64,000 nucleotides of DNA from Brevibacillus choshinensis (GCF_001420695.1 NZ_LJJB01000013.1:65-64064); one strand, 5' to 3'. Positions 42,277 through 51,324 are shown, counted from the stretch's first letter. Numbers and translations: made by a program. The notes: generated by a model from the letters alone, not told the origin.

Positions 42277-42744
42277 GTGCTGCAATTTATGGTGGAACAA
42301 TTAAATGAACAGTTATCTTTACATGGGACGATTGTCGATGTGATCTTGCGTTCGGATCAGTCGTTAGTGGAAGAGGAAGAAATACGGGAAGTCATCCTCA
42401 CCTTTACAGAAGCAGAAGACGAGGGTAAACCAGTAGCAACGATCCATCTTTTTGAATTGGCAGAAGAGAACAGCTGTGAAGTGGAAGTAGAAGTGGAGTA
42501 TCCTGGGGCACAGTCCGCCGAGCTGACAAGCCACCTCTGGGAACAGGCGAAAAGGCTGGTACCGGAAATTTCACTGACGGAGAAAAGGAGATTCCTAGAG
42601 CCCAAAAAGCCTGCACAGGAAACAAGGACATTGGATTTCCACTTTGTCGTGGAACAGCCGCTTACAGAGGAAGAGCTTCAACAATTTACCAGTACGCTGG
42701 AACGGTTTTCTGCTGATCTGGGAAAATTGGTTCGCATGGCCTGA
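42277..42744 (+). CDS. hypothetical acidic protein
   Basis: 155 residues, very rich in Glu (EEEEIREV, EVEVEVEYPGAQ), cytoplasmic, no domain recognised. The beta-alternating stretches suggest a small alpha/beta fold. AGGAGGAGCC precedes GTG 42277. A single-gene unit with its own terminator. Confidence 0.7.
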   Translation: MLQFMVEQLNEQLSLHGTIVDVILRSDQSLVEEEEIREVILTFTEAEDEGKPVATIHLFELAEENSCEVEVEVEYPGAQSAELTSHLWEQAKRLVPEISLTEKRRFLEPKKPAQETRTLDFHFVVEQPLTEEELQQFTSTLERFSADLGKLVRMA

Positions 42745-42770
42745 TTCTCAGACAGGGTGTCAAATGAAGA

Positions 42771-42801
42771 AGAGCTCGGGATCTCATTCCCGAGCTTTTT
42801 T
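42771..42801 (+). terminator. terminator
   Basis: Stem AGCTCGGGA/TCCCGAGCT with loop TCTCAT and six T. Confidence 0.9.
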
Positions 42802-42864
42802 CGAAGAAAGGAAGCATCTTGGAAAATGAATTTTCGTAATGTTTGAAATAGAGGGGGGAGGATT

Positions 42865-42913
42865 TTGCGGGGGAGAAGAGAATGGATTATCTAAATGAAT
42901 GAATGTTCACTCG
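42865..42913 (+). promoter_or_regulatory. promoter with FadR (YsiA)-like operator
   Basis: TTGCGG (42865-42870), 17 bases, TATCTA (42888-42893). An 18-bp element at 42896-42913 (TGAATGAATGTTCACTCG) agrees with the Bacillus FadR consensus TGAATGAMTANTCATTCA at all but three positions. It covers the predicted start site, as in the FadR regulon of fatty-acid degradation genes. Confidence 0.6.
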
Positions 42914-42938
42914 TAAAAGAGCAGGAGGGAAAAGGGGT

Positions 42939-44942
42939 ATGGGAATATCCAACATACTGGAACCGATTCAGATCGGGTCGATGACGCTACGAAATCGCGT
43001 ATTGATGGGTTCGATGCATGTAGGCTTTGAAAAGCTGGAGGATGGAGTAGAACGCCTGGCTGCCTTTTATGCGGAGCGTGCCAGAGGCGAAGTTGGGTTG
43101 ATTGTTACTGGTGGAGCGGCGGTTTGCCAGGAAGGGGGCATGGGGGATCAGTACTGCAATGTCTACATGGATGAACATATCGAGCCCCTCCGGGTAATTA
43201 CAGCAGCCGTTCACGAGGCAGAGGGAAAGATTGCCCTTCAACTTTTTCATGCAGGACGATACACCAATCAGGATGCGACTGGGGTGGAATCCGTAGCTCC
43301 ATCAGCCCTGCAAGCTCCTATCAATCGTCACAAACCGCGTGAAATGAATGCGACGGATATCGAAAGGACGATTCAATCCTTTGCGGATGGAGCAGTCCGT
43401 GCCAAAAAAGCAGGCTTTGACGCTGTCGAAATTATGGGATCAGAAGGTTACCTGATCAATCAATTTTTGTCCCCTGTCACCAACAAGCGAGAGGATGAAT
43501 GGGGCGGCGATTTTACTCGACGGGCACGCTTTGGTGTGGAGGTATCCAAACGGGTGAGAGCAGCAGTTGGTCCTGACTTTCCGGTGATTTTCCGCATGTC
43601 GGGGCTTGATCTGGTGCCCGACAGTACGACAATGGAAGAGACACTGCAATTCGCAGTGTTGATTGAACAAGCGGGTGTAAGCGCTCTCAATGTGGGGATT
43701 GGCTGGCATGAGTCAAAGGTACCTACGATTGCGATGATGGTGCCACGAGGTGCATATGTCTGGGTAGCGCAGCAGGTAAAGGAAGCAGTCAAAATCCCGG
43801 TAATTGCCAGCAATCGGATTAATGACCTTCGTCAGGCAGAAGCCATTATCCAGGAAGGGCGTAGTGACATGGTCTCGATGGCGCGTCCACTGTTGGCTGA
43901 TTCGCAAATCGTCCGCAAAAGCCGAGAAGGTCTGTTCGACGAGGTGAATACGTGCATCGCCTGTAATCAAGCTTGCCTGGATCACATTTTTGATGGCAAG
44001 ATCGCTTCCTGTATGGTCAATCCGGTCGTGGGTCGTGAAAAGGAATGGGCGCTTATCCCGGCTGAAGTGAGCAAGAAGGTGGCTGTCGTAGGAGCAGGGC
44101 CGGCGGGGCTGGAAGCGGCACGTGTGCTTGCAGAGCGTGGACATCAGGTCGTTATTTTTGAAAAGCAAAATCAGGTCGGAGGCCAACTCAACTACGCTCG
44201 TCAAGTACCGGGGAAAGAAGAGTTCAATGAAACGCTTCGCTACTATCGGGCGCAACTAGACAAATTGGGAGTGGAAGTCAGACTGGAGACAGCTGCGACT
44301 GCAGATTCATTGTCTGATGAAGGCTTTGAGGAAGTCGTCGTAGCGACAGGTGTCATCCCGCGTCGTCCTGAGATCCCTGGGGTGGACCTCCCGCACGTCG
44401 TCAGCTATGACCGCGTTTTCGAAAAGCAGGCAAAAGTCGGTCGCCGCGTAGCAATCGTGGGCGCTGGTGGAATCGCTTGTGACTTGTCTCATTTACTCGT
44501 GCAAGATCAGGTCGTCTCTCCTCAATCTGCGCAGTATTTGCTGGAATATCGGATTCTCGATGCCAAAGCCGTCCACCACCTGCAACAGAGCGGTAGAAAG
44601 GTGTATATGCTCCGTCGTGGAAAACATGTTGGGACAGGACTGGGGAAAACGACACGCTGGGCTGTACTCGCCAATCTGAAACGACATGGCGTAGAGATGG
44701 TGACACAGATTGACTATAAAGAAATTACAGCGGAAGGGGTCATCATTCGCAATCAGGAGGAGGAGCAGCTGGTGCAGGCTGACACGGTCATCATCGCTGC
44801 GGGTGCGACTTCCAATGACAGCTTGTATCACGCCTTGCAAGGCAGTTTGCCAGTCCATCTGATTGGAGGGGCCAAGGAAGCAGGGGAGCTGGATGCCAAA
44901 AGAGCGATTTATGAAGGGGCTGCTGTCGGTAGAGCTATTTGA
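42939..44942 (+). CDS. FadH-like NADH:flavin oxidoreductase (2,4-dienoyl-CoA reductase type)
   Basis: 667 residues. Domains: old-yellow-enzyme-type FMN TIM barrel (about 1-335), a [4Fe-4S] site with Cys339, 342, 346 and 358 (CIACNQACLD), then an FAD/NAD(P) two-Rossmann domain with VAVVGAGPAGLEAARVLAERGHQVVIFE (about 380) and VAIVGAGGIACDLS (about 510). This is the layout of bacterial 2,4-dienoyl-CoA reductase, needed to degrade unsaturated fatty acids. The FadR-like operator upstream fits that role. Related enzymes reduce other enoates, so the substrate is inferred. AGGAGGG fixes ATG 42939. Confidence 0.85.
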   Translation: MGISNILEPIQIGSMTLRNRVLMGSMHVGFEKLEDGVERLAAFYAERARGEVGLIVTGGAAVCQEGGMGDQYCNVYMDEHIEPLRVITAAVHEAEGKIALQLFHAGRYTNQDATGVESVAPSALQAPINRHKPREMNATDIERTIQSFADGAVRAKKAGFDAVEIMGSEGYLINQFLSPVTNKREDEWGGDFTRRARFGVEVSKRVRAAVGPDFPVIFRMSGLDLVPDSTTMEETLQFAVLIEQAGVSALNVGIGWHESKVPTIAMMVPRGAYVWVAQQVKEAVKIPVIASNRINDLRQAEAIIQEGRSDMVSMARPLLADSQIVRKSREGLFDEVNTCIACNQACLDHIFDGKIASCMVNPVVGREKEWALIPAEVSKKVAVVGAGPAGLEAARVLAERGHQVVIFEKQNQVGGQLNYARQVPGKEEFNETLRYYRAQLDKLGVEVRLETAATADSLSDEGFEEVVVATGVIPRRPEIPGVDLPHVVSYDRVFEKQAKVGRRVAIVGAGGIACDLSHLLVQDQVVSPQSAQYLLEYRILDAKAVHHLQQSGRKVYMLRRGKHVGTGLGKTTRWAVLANLKRHGVEMVTQIDYKEITAEGVIIRNQEEEQLVQADTVIIAAGATSNDSLYHALQGSLPVHLIGGAKEAGELDAKRAIYEGAAVGRAI

Positions 44943-45110
44943 TTCATTGCTCCATCATGTTTTTTTATTCCGAAAATAAGCAACGTAGTGTATGATGGAA
45001 TCAGATGTCACCTTTTAAGAAGTTTTGTCGAAAGACTTTTCATCGTTCTTAAATTCTTGCAAAATAATAGCATAATGTTCAAATTCATTTGATTGGGGGC
45101 ACTCGCCTTG

Positions 45111-45407
45111 ATGAATCATAACGGCATATTGCTTGGAAAACGCCATTTCTTGTACTCGCTTTCACCGTTAATAGAGGTGGAAGGATGGACGTTTACCATT
45201 GCCCCGGGCTTTAAAGTGATCGCAGGCGGTAGTGCAAACCCCCTGCAAACGTTGATTAGCGTATATCGTGATAATGAAAAGGTAGCCCAACTCGTACTCA
45301 ACCATAGACGTTCTGATTCCGATGTAACGGTGCAAGCCGTCTCCAGTGAGATCTTGTTGGAAATAGCCCCGGCGACACGAACCGTTAGTGTGGCAGTGAA
45401 GCAGTAA
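45111..45407 (+). CDS. small hypothetical protein
   Basis: 98 residues, mainly beta-strand-like, without signal or membrane segment; no family recognised. The preferred start is ATG 45111, with GGGGG at 45095-45099; TTG 45093 is possible. A terminator follows at once. Confidence 0.6.
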   Translation: MNHNGILLGKRHFLYSLSPLIEVEGWTFTIAPGFKVIAGGSANPLQTLISVYRDNEKVAQLVLNHRRSDSDVTVQAVSSEILLEIAPATRTVSVAVKQ

Positions 45408-45408
45408 G

Positions 45409-45432
45409 GCACTCTTAACGGAGTGCTTTTTT
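45409..45432 (+). terminator. terminator
   Basis: Stem GCACTC/GAGTGC with loop TTAACG and six T. Confidence 0.85.
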
Positions 45433-45488
45433 GCTGTAAACGAGTGGCGGCAGGGTATAAAAGATCGCTAGATGTAGGAGGCAAGGTC

Positions 45489-46337
45489 ATGAAGTTGAAT
45501 GAATGGAAAGCAGGAGCCTTTCAGCTAACATGGTTAAAAGGCGGACTCACACAGCTGGATGGTGGAGCGATGTTCGGTGTGGTGCCGAAACCACTTTGGA
45601 GCAGAAAGTATCCGTTCAATGAGCTCAACCAGGTTCCACTGCGCGCAGACCCCATTCTCGTGGAGGTCTATGGAAAGCGAATTCTCATCGAAGCAGGTAT
45701 GGGGAACGGTCGTTTGACGGACAAGCAGAAACGCAACTTTGGATTAGAGGAAGAATCCCAAGTGATCGAATCCTTGGCGGCAAAGGGACTTACTCCCGCA
45801 GATATCGATATCGTCATCATGACACATATGCATTACGACCATTGCAACGGTCTGGTGAGCTTACAGGACGGTAAGCTCGTTTCGACCTTTCCGCGATCTG
45901 TGATTTACGTCCAGGAGCAGGAATGGGCGGAGATGCGTGAGCCTAACATCCGTTCACGGAATACATATTGGGAGGAGAATTGGCGCCCAATCGAACAGCA
46001 AGTCCAGACGTATGGAGAGAGGTATGAGGTGTTGCCAGGAATCACTCTCCATCATACAGGCGGGCATAGTCAGGGACACGCGATCGTGCGGATGGAGAGC
46101 GAAGGCAAGCTGGTGCTCCATCTCGCCGACATCATGCCAACCCATGCCCACCAAAACTCATTGTGGGTGATGGCGTATGACGATTACCCGATGACATCCA
46201 TTTTCGCAAAAGAACAGTGGATCAAAGACGGAATCGCGCAAGGTGCATGGTTTACGTTTTACCATGATGCGATCTACCGAGTTGTGAAATGGAATGAGAA
46301 TGGCGAAATCATTGATCAACTGAATGTGGAGCTGTAA
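45489..46337 (+). CDS. ytnP: YtnP-like metallo-beta-lactamase-fold hydrolase
   Basis: 282 residues. The N-terminus (LTWLKGGLTQLDGGAMFGV and VPKPLWSRKYP) closely matches Bacillus subtilis YtnP, a lactonase-like enzyme reported to disrupt signalling by Streptomyces. The zinc motif is MTHMHYDHCNG (near 118), with later ligands in HHTGGHSQGHAIV (near 195) and HLADIMPTHAH (near 219). It likely hydrolyses lactones such as N-acyl-homoserine lactone, intracellularly. TAGGAGGCAAGG fixes ATG 45489 over an in-frame start further upstream. Confidence 0.85.
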   Translation: MKLNEWKAGAFQLTWLKGGLTQLDGGAMFGVVPKPLWSRKYPFNELNQVPLRADPILVEVYGKRILIEAGMGNGRLTDKQKRNFGLEEESQVIESLAAKGLTPADIDIVIMTHMHYDHCNGLVSLQDGKLVSTFPRSVIYVQEQEWAEMREPNIRSRNTYWEENWRPIEQQVQTYGERYEVLPGITLHHTGGHSQGHAIVRMESEGKLVLHLADIMPTHAHQNSLWVMAYDDYPMTSIFAKEQWIKDGIAQGAWFTFYHDAIYRVVKWNENGEIIDQLNVEL

Positions 46338-46342
46338 AAACG

Positions 46343-46368
46343 AACCGGGTGAAAGCCCGGTTTTTTCT
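46343..46368 (+). terminator. terminator after the YtnP-like gene
   Basis: Stem AACCGGG/CCCGGTT with a short loop and six T. Confidence 0.9.
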
Positions 46369-46392
46369 TTGTAATCCACATAGCGGAGGAGG

Positions 46393-46519
46393 GGAGAAGC
46401 AAGTTTCCGATCTCCGCTCCAGCCTACCCCCCGCAAAGGAGTATATACTATCCGCTCCACAACGAATTCACGGGGAAGCGGTAAAGTAGTAGCCGCTTCG
46501 CCTGGAAACCTGCTTCTCC
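46393..46519. repeat. imperfect inverted repeat, first element of a repeat island
   Basis: Arm GGAGAAGCAAGTTTCC (46393-46408) pairs with GGAAACCTGCTTCTCC (46504-46519) at 15 of 16 positions around about 95 bases. A third, direct copy of the arm, AGAGAAGCAAGCTTCC, lies at 46680-46695. No convincing gene is present in 46370-47189. Confidence 0.65.
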
Positions 46520-46770
46520 TGCGAGCTTTTGTGGTTTCTAGCCACCTTTTTTAGCGGTCATTCAACGGGAAAAAGCTTTTTCTCCCAATCGATTCTGCTT
46601 CGCATGGTGTTGGTGAAACAAGAAAAGAACGAAGTCGTCCAATGTGTCTGTTCGACGTGTCTCGAGAACTACGGGATAGAGAGAAGCAAGCTTCCGTTCA
46701 TCGTAGGCATCCCTATATAGCGTTTTTCAAAGCCCCCAAGAAAAGGATAGTTGGATAGTCAAGGCTGGTC

Positions 46771-46969
46771 GAGGAAAAAGGGGAAAAAGCGGAGGCGTTT
46801 GGGACACAGCTCAAGCGGAGTGGAAAAAGCGAAACACGCTTGAGTGTCCACCTCTGAGAAGCTCCCCCGAGCCGGCTACTTTGGACGCCGTTTCGCTTTT
46901 GGAATGGAGCTGGACAGTCAATCGTCCAAGCAGTGTCCCTATCGCCGGAGCGTTTTCTCCTTTTTCCTC
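46771..46969. repeat. 199-bp imperfect inverted-repeat element (MITE/REP-like)
   Basis: The left arm from 46771 (GAGGAAAAAGGGGAAAAAGC..GGGACAC) matches the reverse complement of the right arm ending at 46969 over about 37 bases with few mismatches. A second inner pair matches too: CAGCTC..GTGGAAAAAGCGAAAC..GTCCA (about 46806-46850) with its complement at about 46880-46914. Transcription would give a long hairpin. No transposase or coding sequence is inside, so it looks like a non-autonomous or REP-type element; I cannot test for copies elsewhere. Confidence 0.7.
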
Positions 46970-47091
46970 TCCTCCACCACAGTCCGATTGACCCCCAACC
47001 AAAGGACGCGGGTGAATCTTGTTTTATGTACTATCGAAAAAATGATAAACCTAATAGAAATTTTTCATAATCCAAAAATTTTGAATGCTCA

Positions 47092-47132
47092 TTGACGAAC
47101 CGGTTTCTCCTCTCTACAATGAGTACATTGTA
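47092..47132 (+). promoter_or_regulatory. promoter overlapped by a palindromic operator
   Basis: TTGACG (47092-47097), 17 bases, TACAAT (47115-47120). The perfect inverted repeat TACAATG-AGTA-CATTGTA (47115-47132) covers the -10 and start. It suits a MarR- or TetR-type repressor. No regulator gene is adjacent. Confidence 0.75.
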
Positions 47133-47189
47133 AAGCGTCTGTTCTGGCAGACAGAACGAGCAGAACAGCTGCCGAGGAGCGAGAGAAAT

Positions 47190-48425
47190 ATGGGTAGGGT
47201 CACGTCGATGTTGAAGGAGTTTCATCCGATCGTCTGGTCACTAGTGGTCGGGACTGTTTTTGTGAGGGCAGCCAGCTCAATGAGCATGCCATTCTTGTTT
47301 TTATATCTGTCCAACAATACGGATATGGACTTGGCGACAATCGGTTTGACGATCGGAGCAGGACCACTAGCAGGGACAGTGGGAGGTTTTATTGCAGGGA
47401 CACTGTCCGACCGAATCGGACGCAGAAGGGTGATGCTGGGCGCCCTTTATGTGTGGACACTCGTTTTTGTAGGATTTGCGCTCAGTAAAAATCCGATGAT
47501 GCTGTTAATGCTGAATATCGTCGGTGGGCTCTGTCGCTCGTTTTACGAACCGGTTTCCCAAGCCTTAATGGCTGACGTAACAGAGCCTGAAAAGCGATTT
47601 CGAGTCTTCAGCCTTCGTTACACAGCCATCAATGTAGGGGTAGCGGTAGGTCCGATCGCAGGTGCGGTGCTGGCAAAGACTTCGGTTGCGCTGCCTTTCA
47701 TGATTACCGCCGTCATCTACTTGATTTATGTGATCAGCTTGCAGGGTTTGCTGAACAAGTTCGGTATTAAGAAAATTGAAGGGCAAAAGAAAGAGGCTGT
47801 CACGTTCGGTCGTGCGTTTAGCGTCGTGGTAAATGACAAGGCATTCCGCTTTTACATGATCGCAGGGATGCTGGGAGCGGTCGGTTACTCCCAGATGTCG
47901 TCGACGCTGGCCAAATTCGCCGAGATGACGGTAGTCAACGGGACGGAATTGTTCGCGATTCTGATGAGTATCAACGCGATTGTCGTCGTGGTGATGCAGT
48001 TGCCGTTGACGAGCTGGGCAGAAAAAAAGACGCCCCTCACGGCGATCATCGTGGGGAACGTCATGTATGCGATTGGTGACATTGGCTACGCCTTTGCCAA
48101 CTCGTGGTTAATCTTTATCATCGCCATGGTCTTCTTCACGTTTGGTGAAATTCTCACCTTTACCTCTGGGGACGTTTTGATCGACCGGATGGCACCCGAA
48201 GGAATGCGGGGCAGCTACTACGGAGCCAAAAGCTTTAGCAGCGTGGGCCAATTTATTGGGCCGTGGATGGGCGGTATCTTACTCGCAGCCTACGGAGGAA
48301 CGACTTTGTTCCTCATCGTGGCCGCATTCTCAATGGTTAGTAACGTATTTCAGTGGGCTGGGCAACGCGCTTATATGGCGAGCACCGGTAAGTCTATAAA
48401 CTACGCGCGGGTTGATTCACTCTAA
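47190..48425 (+). CDS. MFS transporter (drug-efflux type)
   Basis: 411 residues with 12 predicted membrane segments. FIAGTLSDRIGRRRVML is motif A after segment 2; GGLCRSFYEPVSQALMADVTEPEKR and LRYTAINVGVAVGPIAGAVL are MDR-type exporter signatures. A second motif-A-like loop is TSWAEKKTP. The promoter at 47092-47120 shows that transcription starts near 47126, and GAGGAGCGAG precedes ATG 47190, so an in-frame ATG at 47085 is excluded. Its stop overlaps the end of the converging GDSL gene by 9 bases. Confidence 0.88.
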   Translation: MGRVTSMLKEFHPIVWSLVVGTVFVRAASSMSMPFLFLYLSNNTDMDLATIGLTIGAGPLAGTVGGFIAGTLSDRIGRRRVMLGALYVWTLVFVGFALSKNPMMLLMLNIVGGLCRSFYEPVSQALMADVTEPEKRFRVFSLRYTAINVGVAVGPIAGAVLAKTSVALPFMITAVIYLIYVISLQGLLNKFGIKKIEGQKKEAVTFGRAFSVVVNDKAFRFYMIAGMLGAVGYSQMSSTLAKFAEMTVVNGTELFAILMSINAIVVVVMQLPLTSWAEKKTPLTAIIVGNVMYAIGDIGYAFANSWLIFIIAMVFFTFGEILTFTSGDVLIDRMAPEGMRGSYYGAKSFSSVGQFIGPWMGGILLAAYGGTTLFLIVAAFSMVSNVFQWAGQRAYMASTGKSINYARVDSL

Positions 48426-49205
48426 TGCTTGCATGATGCGAGCTGCCATGCGCTCGTAACCAGCCGTATTTGGATGAAAATGATCGGTATAGAGATAGGC
48501 TTTCTCTTTGTTGGCAAACAAGTCGTAGGTAGGGACGACGATGACGCGCGGGTACTTAGCAGCAATCTGCGAGGCGGTATTGTTCCAATCGAGTACGGGC
48601 TGGATCGTATCGACAGATGCTTCGGTATCTCCAAACGGATTGTACAACGTCGTATAGACGATCGTCGCTTTAGGATTGACGGCACGAATTTGTTTGATTA
48701 CTTCTTCATAATTGGTCGTGAGCTGTTTCGTAGCCGCGGCCAATTTTTCTTTATCTATCGTATAGAGACCGCCCGTCTGACGGAACATGTCATTGCCGCC
48801 AATTGTAAACAAGACGAGATTGGCTTCAGACAGCAGCGATTTGACTTGCTCCTGTGACAGCTGTTTGACCAGATCGGTGGATTCTTGACCGTTTATAGCC
48901 AGATTGGAGAACGTGATGGACTTCCCGAGCTTTTTTTCCAGTGCTTGACGGACGAGACCTGCATAGCCTTGACCGTTGGCGTCTCCAGCTCCACGAGTGA
49001 GTGAGTCCCCCAGGGCGACTACTTTTTGGACCCCATCCGCGGGCATGGGTGATGCTTGTTCGGGTGTTTCGGTTGGTGCTGTAGCTTTGGCTGGAGCTAG
49101 CTGCTGCGGATTGAGAGCGAGAACGAACCCTGTGGCAAAGAGTAAGAAGGAAACGAAAGACAAGAGACCTGCCGTGCGCCAGAGCATTCGGCCGGATGTG
49201 CGCAT
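48417..49205 (-). CDS. GDSL-type SGNH lipase/esterase, membrane anchored
   Basis: 262 residues. A signal anchor (about 9-31) and a Pro/Ala/Thr-rich linker precede the SGNH hydrolase: KVVALGDSLTRGAGD (block I, catalytic Ser, near 61), LAINGQEST (block II), FTIGGNDMF (block III, near 136) and YLYTDHFHPNTAGYERMA (block V Asp/His, near 238). The acyl substrate is unknown; it resembles YpmR of Bacillus. AGGAGGGG precedes the ATG. Confidence 0.9.
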   Translation of the reverse strand: MRTSGRMLWRTAGLLSFVSFLLFATGFVLALNPQQLAPAKATAPTETPEQASPMPADGVQKVVALGDSLTRGAGDANGQGYAGLVRQALEKKLGKSITFSNLAINGQESTDLVKQLSQEQVKSLLSEANLVLFTIGGNDMFRQTGGLYTIDKEKLAAATKQLTTNYEEVIKQIRAVNPKATIVYTTLYNPFGDTEASVDTIQPVLDWNNTASQIAAKYPRVIVVPTYDLFANKEKAYLYTDHFHPNTAGYERMAARIMQALE

Positions 49206-49334
49206 CGGATACCCCTCCTATTCGGTGTTGGATGGAAGAACGTGGTATAATATGGATGGACATCTTTTGACAGTGTACCATAAACAGAACGCTTCGTCAG
49301 GCAATGGGGCGGTAATTGAACAGGAGGGTGCACT

Positions 49335-50291
49335 TTGGCTGAAGTACTTTCTGTAAAAGGATTGCGCAAAAAGATCGGCGGTAAACCGATCATTCACGAT
49401 ATTACATTTGATGTCTTTTCCGGCGAAGTCTTCGGGTTTCTCGGGCCAAACGGTGCCGGGAAAACAACGACAATTCGTATGCTTGTCGGACTGGCTACAG
49501 CAGATGGGGGAGAGATTCGAATCGGGGGAATATCCTTGCAAGAGCAGTTTCCCCAAGCAATCGCGCAGGTAGGGTGCATCGTAGAAAATCCGGAGCTGTA
49601 CAAGTTCTTGACCGGCAGGGAGAATCTGGAGCAATTTGCCCGCATGAGCGGAGGGATTTCCAAAGAGCGGATCGAGGAAATCGTGCGCTTTGTCGATTTG
49701 GAGAGAGCGATTGACGACAAGGTCAAGACGTACTCGCTGGGGATGAGGCAACGCCTGGGCATCGCACAGGCACTCCTGCACCGACCTAAAATCCTCATTC
49801 TGGACGAACCGACGAATGGACTGGACCCAGCCGGGATTCGGGAAATGCGTCAATTTATTCGCAAGCTGGCGGAGGAAGAGGGACTGGCTGTCTTTATTTC
49901 TAGTCATCTACTGAGTGAGATCGAGATGATGTGTGATCGGGTGGCGATCATCAGTCAGGGCCAAGTGATTTCGGTTGGATTGGTAAAAGAATTGATGGCG
50001 CAATTCGCTGATCAAGTGGATTGGGACGTACAACCTGCATCGATGAAAAAAGCGATGGATGCACTACAGGGGCATCCAGCCGTAAAGGAAGTCTGGGAAG
50101 TGGGCGAAGAACGCCTGAAATGCCGCATGGATGTCGAGCGAGTCAGTGAGGTGAATCAGGCATTGGTGCGCGCAGGAATAGCAGTCAAGGGTATCGCCAC
50201 GAAGACCGTTACACTAGAAGACTTGTTCCTGACCTTGACTGGAGGAGGTGGCAAGCGTGGGACTGAGCATGTTGGGACTGGTACAAAATGA
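49335..50291 (+). CDS. ABC transporter ATP-binding protein (ABC-2 type exporter)
   Basis: 318 residues starting at TTG 49335 behind GGAGGGTGCAC. Walker A GPNGAGKTTT (near 38), Q-loop CIVENPELY, signature YSLGMRQRLGIAQ (near 135), Walker B ILILDEPTNGLDP and switch ISSHLL. The C-terminal ~90 residues are the accessory region of drug/bacteriocin exporters (BcrA/NatA type). Overlaps the permease gene by 35 bases. A TATAAT at 49246-49251 may be the -10 of its promoter. Confidence 0.93.
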   Translation: MAEVLSVKGLRKKIGGKPIIHDITFDVFSGEVFGFLGPNGAGKTTTIRMLVGLATADGGEIRIGGISLQEQFPQAIAQVGCIVENPELYKFLTGRENLEQFARMSGGISKERIEEIVRFVDLERAIDDKVKTYSLGMRQRLGIAQALLHRPKILILDEPTNGLDPAGIREMRQFIRKLAEEEGLAVFISSHLLSEIEMMCDRVAIISQGQVISVGLVKELMAQFADQVDWDVQPASMKKAMDALQGHPAVKEVWEVGEERLKCRMDVERVSEVNQALVRAGIAVKGIATKTVTLEDLFLTLTGGGGKRGTEHVGTGTK

Positions 50292-51252
50292 GACGATGAA
50301 ACTGCTGCGTCGGCGTCGTTTTCTCGTTGTCGTACTGATATTGGCAATCCTGATTCCGATTTTTACATACGCGCAATACCGCTCGGTCATTACGGCCCAG
50401 GAGCGCATGGGAACGTCTGATTGGCGGCCGTTACTGACTCAGCAGATCGTAGACATGCAAAACAGGCTGGCATCCAGCCGATTGCCAGATGAGTGGCGGG
50501 ACTTTATCAAAGTGCGCATTCAGCAGCAGCAGTACTATCTCGATCACGACATCAACCCGATGGCACCGGGGGGACCTACATTTGCCCGAGGATTTATGGA
50601 TCAGGCTGTTTCCATGTTTTTACCGATGATCATCGTCGTCTTAGCGGTGGATTTGGTCTCAGCAGAGTTCAGTGAAGGCACGATCAAGCTCCTCCTGACC
50701 AGGCCTGTCCGAAGGTGGAAGGTATTGACCAGCAAGTACATCACACTGCTGCTCTTTACGTCTCTCACCGTGTTGATGACTCTCTTATTGGCGTACGTCA
50801 TGTCTGGCGTCGTATTTGGCTACTCGGGATGGACGTTGCCTATCCTGACAGGTTTCGAGGTGACAGGAGGCGAGCTGGAGACGTCCGGTGCCTTTATGGT
50901 GCCGCAATGGCAATTTTTGCTCCTGCAATACGGTTTAGGTTGGTTTGTGTGCGTAGTGGTGGGCACTGTGACCTTTATGGTCTCCGTGCTCGTGCGGAGC
51001 GCAGCAGCAGGTATGGGGATCATGATGGCAGCCTTGATCAGCGGAACGATATTGACGCAGATGGCATCGTCTTGGGAGTCCTCCAAGTACTTGTTCGTTG
51101 TGAATCTGCAGCTGACGGATTACTTGAATGGAACGCTGCCGCCGATAAAAGGGATGACCTTGCCGTTTTCGCTGACGGTGCTGACCATCTGGGCAGTCGC
51201 GGCTTTGATCGTGGCGTATACGGTGTTTACCAGAAGAGACGTTACTTCCTAA
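50257..51252 (+). CDS. ABC-2 type permease
   Basis: 331 residues with six membrane segments. One lies at the N-terminus after MKLLRRRRF, then a ~90-residue extracytoplasmic loop, then segments from PMIIVVLAVDLVSAEFSEGTIKLLLTRPVRRWKVLTSKY (the conserved coupling helix) onward. Works with the preceding ATPase to export an unknown substrate. GGAGGAGG at 50241-50248 sits 8 bases before GTG 50257, preferred over the GTG at 50248 that lies in that site. Confidence 0.9.
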   Translation: MGLSMLGLVQNETMKLLRRRRFLVVVLILAILIPIFTYAQYRSVITAQERMGTSDWRPLLTQQIVDMQNRLASSRLPDEWRDFIKVRIQQQQYYLDHDINPMAPGGPTFARGFMDQAVSMFLPMIIVVLAVDLVSAEFSEGTIKLLLTRPVRRWKVLTSKYITLLLFTSLTVLMTLLLAYVMSGVVFGYSGWTLPILTGFEVTGGELETSGAFMVPQWQFLLLQYGLGWFVCVVVGTVTFMVSVLVRSAAAGMGIMMAALISGTILTQMASSWESSKYLFVVNLQLTDYLNGTLPPIKGMTLPFSLTVLTIWAVAALIVAYTVFTRRDVTS

Positions 51253-51269
51253 GCTTCTCTAGAAAAACG

Positions 51270-51308
51270 AAAACCCGCTTTTGCTGTGTACAGGCAAGGG
51301 CGGGTTTT
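51270..51308. terminator. terminator between converging units
   Basis: Stem AACCCGCTTTTGC/GGCAAGGGCGGGTT around TGTGTACA, with T-runs on both strands. Confidence 0.85.
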
Positions 51309-51324
51309 TGCGTAGGTAAGGCTT

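Noticed and set aside
46529-46720. 63-residue frame in the repeat island
   Set aside because: No ribosome binding site, rare composition, overlaps repeats.
47085-47189. Upstream start (ATG 47085) for the MFS exporter
   Set aside because: The promoter and operator at 47092-47132 lie inside it, so transcription starts too late to include it.
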